Origin: UBA1081 sp045639185
Lineage (GTDB): Bacteria; Bacillota; Clostridia; Oscillospirales; Acutalibacteraceae
Direction: 5' to 3'
DNA: 16,343 bases
Assembly (NCBI GenBank): GCA_045639185.1
Contig: JAZUCO010000154.1
Location: 1-16,343 of the forward strand
Shown here: piece by piece, positions 14,174-16,343 of the stretch
How the letters are laid out: every line of letters starts with the position of its first letter
Numbering within the stretch: position 1 is the stretch's first letter
Program-made: the position numbers and the translations under genes
Notes under the pieces: model-generated
Seen by the model: only the letters and a program-made list of their open reading frames with translations
Database searches by the model: none
What the model was told of the DNA's origin: nothing

Positions 14174-14794
14174 ATGAAAAACTTAATATGTTTTATTCTC
14201 AGTTTAATAATTACTGCATCAATGACTTTATCTGTTTCAGCATTGAGTGCTGTAACTTTTTCTGATGATGCTGCAAAATCTTTTGAAGTTAACCGTTGCG
14301 GTGATCTTGACGGCAATTCTAAGGTTAATTCTGTTGATGCCAGATTATGCCTTCGTGCTGCTGCTAAAATGGAAACGCTTTCCGAGAAAGCAATGAATAC
14401 TGCAGATATCGATGGTGACGGTGAAATTACAAGTTCAGATGCAAGAAAAATTCTTCGCGCTGCAGCAAAGGTTGAAATTCTCTATGCAAAAGTTCCTGTT
14501 TACAGTGCAGTGAATTCAACTGTTGTAATCGGTGATCTTGAAACAGCAGGCAGCGGCAGATATGTATGGTATTGTACAACAGAAAATGAAAATGCTGTAA
14601 AAATAAACAGTTATACTTTGGAAGATCAATTGGAAAGTAAAGTTGACGGTGCTCCCGTTCAGCAGTTTTTTGAAATCACAATTGCAGACACCGGTAGATA
14701 TAATGTAAAGTTTGAACTGAAAAACAGCAACAATGAAGTAATAGATGAATTCAGTTTCGACATTGCTTGTTATTATGCTGGTGAAAAAATGTAA
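14174..14794 (+). CDS. Small secreted dockerin protein with a C-terminal beta domain
   Basis: A 206-residue secreted protein. Residues 1-24 are a signal peptide (MKN, hydrophobic core, SVSALS). Residues 41-103 form a type I dockerin with both calcium loops intact: D44, D46, N48, D55 and D78, D80, D82, D89. Each loop is followed by an LRAAAK helix. Such dockerins bind a cohesin on a scaffold or the cell surface. The remaining 100 residues read as beta strands. G128-R-Y-V-W132, followed by a late F-F-E-I and a G-R-Y-N-V-K-F strand, recall the chagasin-like I42 cysteine-protease-inhibitor fold, but this is only a resemblance. There is no catalytic domain. AGGAGAGG (14161-14168) 5 bases before the ATG fixes the start. 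Confidence 0.8.
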   Translation: MKNLICFILSLIITASMTLSVSALSAVTFSDDAAKSFEVNRCGDLDGNSKVNSVDARLCLRAAAKMETLSEKAMNTADIDGDGEITSSDARKILRAAAKVEILYAKVPVYSAVNSTVVIGDLETAGSGRYVWYCTTENENAVKINSYTLEDQLESKVDGAPVQQFFEITIADTGRYNVKFELKNSNNEVIDEFSFDIACYYAGEKM

Positions 14795-14821
14795 TGCGTG
14801 AGTTTGTTGTTTGTGAATATA

Positions 14822-14923
14822 TTATACTATTTCTTGACTTTATACTATGATTATTTATTATGAGAATGTGATAATAGAAATTTATTGAGTAAATTGACAC
14901 TGCAACATAAATATCGTTATTGT
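14822..14923 (+). promoter_or_regulatory. Intergenic region with two candidate promoters for the second dockerin gene
   Basis: TTGACT (14834-14839) with TATTAT (14856-14861), 16-base spacer, and TTGACA (14894-14899) with TATTGT (14918-14923), 18-base spacer, both point at the ATG at 14949. The nonamer TTATACTAT occurs at 14822-14830 and 14840-14848, flanking the first -35 box. I see no hairpin terminator for the preceding gene, so readthrough is possible. Confidence 0.5.
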
Positions 14924-14948
14924 ATTACACAATAAAAGGAGAGATTAT

Positions 14949-15797
14949 ATGAAAAAAGTATTATCAATTATTATGAGTGTGTTAATGTGTTTCTGTGCTT
15001 TTATTTCTGTATCAGCCAAGGATGAACTGATTGAACATGCATCTTACGGAATAAGAATTGATGATTTTGATCCTGGAAGCAGTTATAACGGATATTTCAG
15101 CGGATGTTTTATCCGCAATGAATATTACAGTCACTTCGCAGATTACTATTTTGAAAAACAGTATGATTTCTATAAAGATGCATACGATTACTGGACAGGT
15201 GAAAAAACTGACACATGGTATGAGCGTCAGAGAGAATTTATAAAAGACAGCAATGGTAATAACAAAACATTTGCATATGATATTACTCCTGATAAAATGA
15301 ACGGACACATATATTACCAGACAGTTATTTTTAATTATGATTGTGAGCCTGATGCCGTAAAAAACAAAGCGTTTGCGGAAAATCTCAGCGATGGTATGGA
15401 AGTTCTTTATATCGGCAACACAACACCATGTGCCGTTGTTGTAATCAGAGGCGGCACAGATGATTTTGCAAATATCATTGAGAATGAAAATGTAGAATTT
15501 TTCTTTGATGCTTTTGATGATAGTGACAATCGTGTATATAATTGTGCCGTTTTTGAAGAAACATACGCACCCGATGCTGCACATGCAAGACGTGTTCTTC
15601 GTTATTCCGCAGGACTTGAGGAAGTTCCCGCGAAAATGTCCCAGGCAAAAGAATTTTTCTTTATGAGTGACACCGATTTTGACGGAAAAATCACAGCCGC
15701 AGATGCAAGAACAGCACTGAGAATCGCAGCAAAGATTGAAACAGGACACACTCTTGTGAATTATCACGACGGCTGCGGAGCATGGTGGGCATATTAA
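14949..15797 (+). CDS. Secreted protein with a half-degenerate C-terminal dockerin
   Basis: A 282-residue secreted protein. The signal peptide covers residues 1-23 (KK, hydrophobic core, ending SVSA before KDE). Residues 24-205 are a domain I do not recognise. It is rich in Tyr, Phe, Asp and Asn, with many aromatic residues between 58 and 92 and four cysteines (C53, C132, C161, C199). Residues 206-263 look like a dockerin: the second repeat is intact (D241, D243, D245, D252, then ALRIAAKIE), whereas the first keeps only its helix (ARRVLRYSAGLE) and has lost the calcium loop. An aromatic tail (GCGAWWAY) ends the protein. AGGAGA before the ATG. It probably attaches to the cell surface or a scaffold like the preceding protein. 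Confidence 0.75.
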   Translation: MKKVLSIIMSVLMCFCAFISVSAKDELIEHASYGIRIDDFDPGSSYNGYFSGCFIRNEYYSHFADYYFEKQYDFYKDAYDYWTGEKTDTWYERQREFIKDSNGNNKTFAYDITPDKMNGHIYYQTVIFNYDCEPDAVKNKAFAENLSDGMEVLYIGNTTPCAVVVIRGGTDDFANIIENENVEFFFDAFDDSDNRVYNCAVFEETYAPDAAHARRVLRYSAGLEEVPAKMSQAKEFFFMSDTDFDGKITAADARTALRIAAKIETGHTLVNYHDGCGAWWAY

Positions 15798-15805
15798 TAA
15801 AATTT

Positions 15806-15841
15806 CAGAGGAAAGAAGAATCTTTCCTCTGTTTATTTTTT
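15806..15841 (+). terminator. Terminator of the second dockerin gene
   Basis: CAGAGGAAAGA (15806-15816) and TCTTTCCTCTG (15821-15831) form a perfect 11-bp stem with loop AGAA, followed by TTTATTTTTT. Confidence 0.92.
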
Positions 15842-15851
15842 AACAATGTTC

Positions 15852-15880
15852 TTGACTTAATATAACAGTTGTTGTATAAT
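15852..15880 (+). promoter_or_regulatory. Promoter of the aconitase X gene
   Basis: TTGACT (15852-15857) and TATAAT (15875-15880) are spaced by 17 bases, 37 bases before the ATG at 15918. Confidence 0.8.
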
Positions 15881-15917
15881 TTTAATGTCTAAATTTTTTG
15901 AAAAAGGAAGATTCCAA

Positions 15918-16343
15918 ATGATCGATTACAAAATGGAGCTGAATGACGAGCAGATCGCCATACTTAAGGGCGAAAAAGGCGAAGCCATGCAGCAGGTTCT
16001 TGAAACTATCGTTCTTTTCGGCGATATTTTCGGCGCAAAAAGACTTGTTCCCGTAACTCACAAAGACACTCATCTTGTTACATCTTTCGGCTTAGGTGTT
16101 CTTAAACCCCTTTATGCTTGTATGGAAAAGCTCACAGCGGCAGGACTCAAGGCTGAGGGGTATCTTACAGTTGATCCCAGACCCCTTGATTATGAAAATG
16201 TTAAGTGCAACCCCCTTGAGAAGTTTGCTTTCAACAAAAAGATGTACACAATGCAGGAGCCTTACGAAGCTTATCTCCGTCAGCTCGGACTTAAAGACAG
16301 CAACGCATTCACATGCACATGCTATCTTGACGAAGTAGGCAAC
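15918..16343 (+). CDS. Aconitase X (AcnX) catalytic-domain protein, 5' part only
   Basis: The first 142 codons of a gene that runs off the window. LNDEQIAILKGEKGEAMQQV at the start, the GAKRLVPV strand (39-46) and the late FTCTCYL segment with its paired cysteines match the start of the AcnX catalytic (large) domain, a relative of aconitase. Characterised bacterial members dehydrate cis-3-hydroxy-L-proline or act in mevalonate-type pathways; which applies here cannot be told. AAGGAAG stands about 9 bases before ATG 15918. Codons ending in C or G (GCC, ATC, GGC, CTC) are clearly more frequent than in neighbouring genes, suggesting high expression or a different origin. Confidence 0.72.
   Translation, partial: MIDYKMELNDEQIAILKGEKGEAMQQVLETIVLFGDIFGAKRLVPVTHKDTHLVTSFGLGVLKPLYACMEKLTAAGLKAEGYLTVDPRPLDYENVKCNPLEKFAFNKKMYTMQEPYEAYLRQLGLKDSNAFTCTCYLDEVGN

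Noticed and set aside
15012..15767. 251-codon open frame on the minus strand
   Set aside because: It lies wholly antisense to the second dockerin gene, is Cys/Ile/Phe-rich in the way reversed AT-rich coding sequence is, and shows no ribosome site or family motif.

Overview
The window looks like chromosomal DNA of a low-GC anaerobic Firmicute, most likely a gut or rumen member of the Clostridia (Oscillospiraceae/Ruminococcus-like). The reasons are: A/T-rich promoters close to the TTGACA-N17-TATAAT consensus, strong AGGAG-type ribosome sites, hairpin plus T-run terminators, a TPP-riboswitch-controlled ThiT gene, and two secreted proteins with dockerin repeats. The taxon is inferred; no marker in the window fixes it. 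I see no mobile element, prophage or CRISPR array.

Layout. (1) 1-1022: the 3' end of an unrecognised gene, then a promoter, TPP riboswitch, attenuator-like hairpin and thiT, the thiamine-binding subunit of an ECF transporter. (2) 1046-1200: a tRNA-Gln(CUG) gene with its own consensus promoter and terminator. (3) 1200-3031: a two-gene operon, an EamA-type transporter overlapping by one base with a metallo-beta-lactamase-fold protein. (4) 3035-8802, minus strand: five tightly packed or overlapping genes. In transcription order they are a glucose-dehydrogenase-type MDR enzyme, an L-galactonate-5-dehydrogenase-like MDR enzyme, tagaturonate reductase (UxaB), altronate dehydratase (UxaA) and an amidohydrolase-2 family protein. 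(5) 8938-10176, plus strand: a divergently transcribed Gfo/Idh/MocA oxidoreductase. It shares a 135-base regulatory region with the five-gene operon, and a perfect 7-bp inverted repeat there overlaps the -35 boxes of both promoters. (6) 10214-12321, minus strand: an rRNA methyltransferase pair, RsmE then an RsmF/RsmB-like m5C enzyme, overlapping by 4 bases. (7) 12462-14075: a tandem pair of paralogous glycerophosphodiester phosphodiesterase-family genes, the first with an N-terminal hydrophobic segment and the second without. (8) 14174-15797: two small secreted dockerin proteins. (9) 15918 to the window end: the start of an aconitase X (AcnX) catalytic-domain gene.

How the genes work together. 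The most interesting part is region 4-5. Read as one pathway, the five enzymes give: aldose -> aldonolactone (GDH-type) -> aldonate (amidohydrolase as lactonase) -> tagaturonate (LgoD-like C5 oxidation) -> D-altronate (UxaB) -> 2-keto-3-deoxy-D-gluconate (UxaA). Because 5-keto-L-galactonate is D-tagaturonate, the starting sugar that fits best is L-galactose. No uronate isomerase is present, which argues against an ordinary galacturonate operon. The first two steps are inferred from families and gene order, not shown by the sequence.

All functional names come from reading motifs by eye; no database or structure search was run.
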